Assembly (NCBI RefSeq): GCF_023370075.1
Contig: NZ_CP097151.1
Span: forward strand, 124,001-188,000
Direction: 5' to 3'
Source: Deinococcus sp. QL22
GTDB lineage: Bacteria; Deinococcota; Deinococci; Deinococcales; Deinococcaceae
Length of the DNA: 64,000 nt
The notes beneath the pieces were generated by a model, which was not told the origin of the DNA, made no database searches, and was given only the letters and a program-made list of their open reading frames with translations. Within the stretch, counting starts at the first letter, position 1. Every line of letters begins with the position of its first letter. Below are positions 62,485-64,000 of this stretch, piece by piece. A program made the translations under genes and the position numbers.

Positions 62485-63408
62485 TCAGGAGGCTGGGGAA
62501 GCCGCCGAATCTGCCCGGCCCGCCGAGCGCACAAAGTTCTGGATCTTGTCGCAGGCTTCGGCATACACGGCGTTCAGTCCCAGAGTCCGCAGGGCCGGAT
62601 CCTGCGCGTCGAGTTCGGCACTGGTCAGGCGGCCTATCCCACCCATGGCCGCCAGCAACGCCTGTTCAAGGTCAGTGGCGATATTCATCTTGCTGATGCC
62701 GCCGCCCGGCAGTTCTACGGCGCGGTGCACGGTTTCGGCAGGCAGGCCGCTGCCCCCATGCAGCACGAGGGGTGTTTTGGGCAGCAGGCGGCGAATGGCG
62801 GCCAGACGGTCAAAGTCGATCCTGGGATTTGCCACCGGATACACGCCGTGCGCTGTGCCGATGGACACCGCCAGCACGTCGCATCCGGTACGTTCCACAA
62901 ACTCCAGCGCCTCTTCCGGCACGGTGTACAGGGCTTCGTCGCCTTCTGTTTCCATCTGGTCGGTGGTGGTCAATTTGCCCAGTTCGGCTTCCACGCTCAC
63001 GCCGCGTGCATGGGCGTACTCCACGGTGTCGCGGGTCTGCCGAATATTGTCTTCAAAGGGCTGGGCACTGGCATCAATCATGACGCTGGTAAATCCCGCC
63101 TCAATGGCGGCCCGGATGACCTGATCTTCCCAGCTGTGATCGAGGTGCAGGCACAGCGGCACGGTGGAACCCAGATCGTGCGCCGCCTGTTCTACGGCGT
63201 CCCGAAAATCGCGGGGACTCAGCCCAAACCAGCCCAGTTCGCGCTGGCTGATCTCAATGATCACCGGGCTGCGGAGGTCCACGGCGGCTTGCAGCACGGG
63301 CCGCACGCAGGCGCGGTAGCGGGCACTGAAGGCGGCCACCGCGTAGCCGTCTTGCTGGGCAGCGGGCAGGAGTTCATTCAGGGTCAGCGCGTGCGGCAGG
63401 AGTGTCAT
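62485..63408 (-). CDS. Class II fructose/tagatose-bisphosphate aldolase family protein
   Basis: Zinc-dependent aldolase, 307 residues. Zinc ligands and active-site loops: LCLHLDHSWEDQVI, SVEAELGKLTTTD, SIGTAHGVYPVANPRIDF and LVLHGGSGLPAE. C-terminus KMNIATDLEQALL keeps the phosphate-binding NxDT-like loop (NIATD). Resembles GatY/KbaY and FbaA. The N-terminal 60 residues, including SPVIIEISQRELGWFG, are typical. In this operon it probably cleaves a phosphorylated ketose to DHAP and an aldehyde. It overlaps the racemase-family gene by 4 bases. Confidence 0.9.
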   Translation of the reverse strand: MTLLPHALTLNELLPAAQQDGYAVAAFSARYRACVRPVLQAAVDLRSPVIIEISQRELGWFGLSPRDFRDAVEQAAHDLGSTVPLCLHLDHSWEDQVIRAAIEAGFTSVMIDASAQPFEDNIRQTRDTVEYAHARGVSVEAELGKLTTTDQMETEGDEALYTVPEEALEFVERTGCDVLAVSIGTAHGVYPVANPRIDFDRLAAIRRLLPKTPLVLHGGSGLPAETVHRAVELPGGGISKMNIATDLEQALLAAMGGIGRLTSAELDAQDPALRTLGLNAVYAEACDKIQNFVRSAGRADSAASPAS

Positions 63409-64000
63409 CTCAGGCTCTCCAGAGCGCGGGCCAGCCCACTGCCGGGGCTGCTGAGAACCGGGACAGACAGTTCGCCCAAGGCCGGAATCAATCGGGCCAT
63501 GCTGGCCTGAGCCAACACCACCACGTCGGCACGCTGCGTCAGGCCAGCCAGGGCCTCTGTGACCAGTTCATCGTGCCGCTCCGGCTCGCCTGCCATCAGG
63601 GCGTCGTAGGCTCCGGCCACCAGCACCCGCTCCACCTGTACCGGGCGCGTGGCACGCTCGGCAGCCCGTTCGATCAGGCGGGCGGTGGGTTCGAGGGTGG
63701 TCGCCACAGTGGCGATCACGCCGACGCGCTCGCCCAAGGACACCGCTTCCTCGGCCATTGGCCCATCGATCCGTAGGAACGGAACAGCCAGATCCGCGCC
63801 CACGGCCTCTACCGCCTCGCCCACCGACGAGCAGCAGCACATCACAGCGTCGGCTCCCGCGTTCACGGCGGCCTCGGCGTAGGTTTTGAGGCGATCAGTG
63901 ACCGCTGGGGTGAGGTGCCCGGCAGCCATCACATCGGGCAGCAGGCTGTCGTCCAGCAGATTGATCAGGCGGACCTGAGGGTCGGTCTGCGCGGCCAGCG
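63405..64000 (-). CDS. Asp/Glu/hydantoin racemase family protein (5' end outside window)
   Basis: About 198 residues in view, open to the right edge; the start codon lies outside the window. The frame reads INLLDDSLLPDVMAAGHLTPAV, then ADAVMCCCSSVGEAVEAVG with the first catalytic cysteine and VVVLAQASMARLIPAL, where the second cysteine position appears to be Ala (AQASMA), so two-base racemase chemistry is doubtful. Members in tetronate operons are linked to acid-sugar use. It is upstream of all other genes of this operon visible here; further genes may lie beyond. Confidence 0.82.
   Translation of the reverse strand, partial: LAAQTDPQVRLINLLDDSLLPDVMAAGHLTPAVTDRLKTYAEAAVNAGADAVMCCCSSVGEAVEAVGADLAVPFLRIDGPMAEEAVSLGERVGVIATVATTLEPTARLIERAAERATRPVQVERVLVAGAYDALMAGEPERHDELVTEALAGLTQRADVVVLAQASMARLIPALGELSVPVLSSPGSGLARALESLR

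Noticed and set aside
62467..63510. Plus-strand frame of 347 codons
   Set aside because: Antisense to the class II aldolase gene, whose zinc and catalytic motifs are certain.

Overview
The window is a high-GC stretch that fits a member of the genus Deinococcus. The clearest evidence is an N-acylamino-acid racemase that closely matches, from memory, the Deinococcus radiodurans enzyme. A deinococcal-looking RpoD-type sigma factor and a typical mix of insertion sequences (IS630, IS110, IS6, IS4 and a TnpB-only element) agree with this. I saw no ribosomal, tRNA, replication or other core housekeeping genes. The content is catabolic operons plus mobile DNA, so this is either an accessory chromosome region or part of a chromid or megaplasmid.

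Left part (1-26.2 kb) holds nutrient-uptake and catabolic operons. A dipeptide-type ABC transporter (binding protein, DppB, DppC) leaves the window at base 1. Next is a divergent pentose/polyol locus. Leftward run an AraB-like kinase and glycolate oxidase GlcF, GlcD and a short GlcE. Rightward run a DeoR regulator, a zinc polyol dehydrogenase and a sugar ABC transporter without an ATPase. A convergent L-xylulose-reductase-like SDR closes the locus. From 26.2 down to 16.4 kb a tightly overlapped leftward operon encodes a predicted leader peptide, N-acylamino-acid racemase, GNAT acyltransferase, peptide permeases and binding protein, a serine beta-lactamase-like hydrolase, an N-acyl-D-amino-acid deacylase and an RpiR regulator. 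Together these look like a dedicated D-amino-acid or D-peptide scavenging pathway.

Middle part (26.4-49.5 kb) is an accessory, partly decayed region. It has broken thioredoxin-reductase and peroxiredoxin genes before an intact OsmC gene, a SelO AMPylase, an IS630 with a -1 frameshift signal, and an AT-richer orphan gene with DUF4388 and roadblock domains. An integrase remnant, a C26 glutamine-amidotransferase-like hydrolase, an MpaB-type protein, a small helical protein next to an RpoD-type sigma factor, and an IS110 with a long non-coding leader follow. Two degenerate IS6 transposases, an orphan sugar-binding protein, a serine hydrolase, NagA with a TnpB element inserted at its 3' end, and an IS4 copy with a clear target duplication complete the region.

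Right part (49.8-64 kb) is one leftward operon whose genes mostly overlap by ATGA. It encodes an Asp/Glu-racemase family protein (cut by the window edge), a class II fructose/tagatose-bisphosphate aldolase, a GH2 beta-mannosidase, a YesL-like membrane protein, a tandem metallo-beta-lactamase protein, a GH84 beta-N-acetylglucosaminidase, an amylo-1,6-glucosidase-like hydrolase, a class II aldolase/adducin enzyme, a four-carbon acid sugar kinase, a PfkB kinase, a ThuA protein and a Gfo/Idh/MocA dehydrogenase. It looks like a glycan or acid-sugar breakdown pathway acting on mannose- and GlcNAc-containing material. Assignments come from reading motifs and remembered families; no database search was run.
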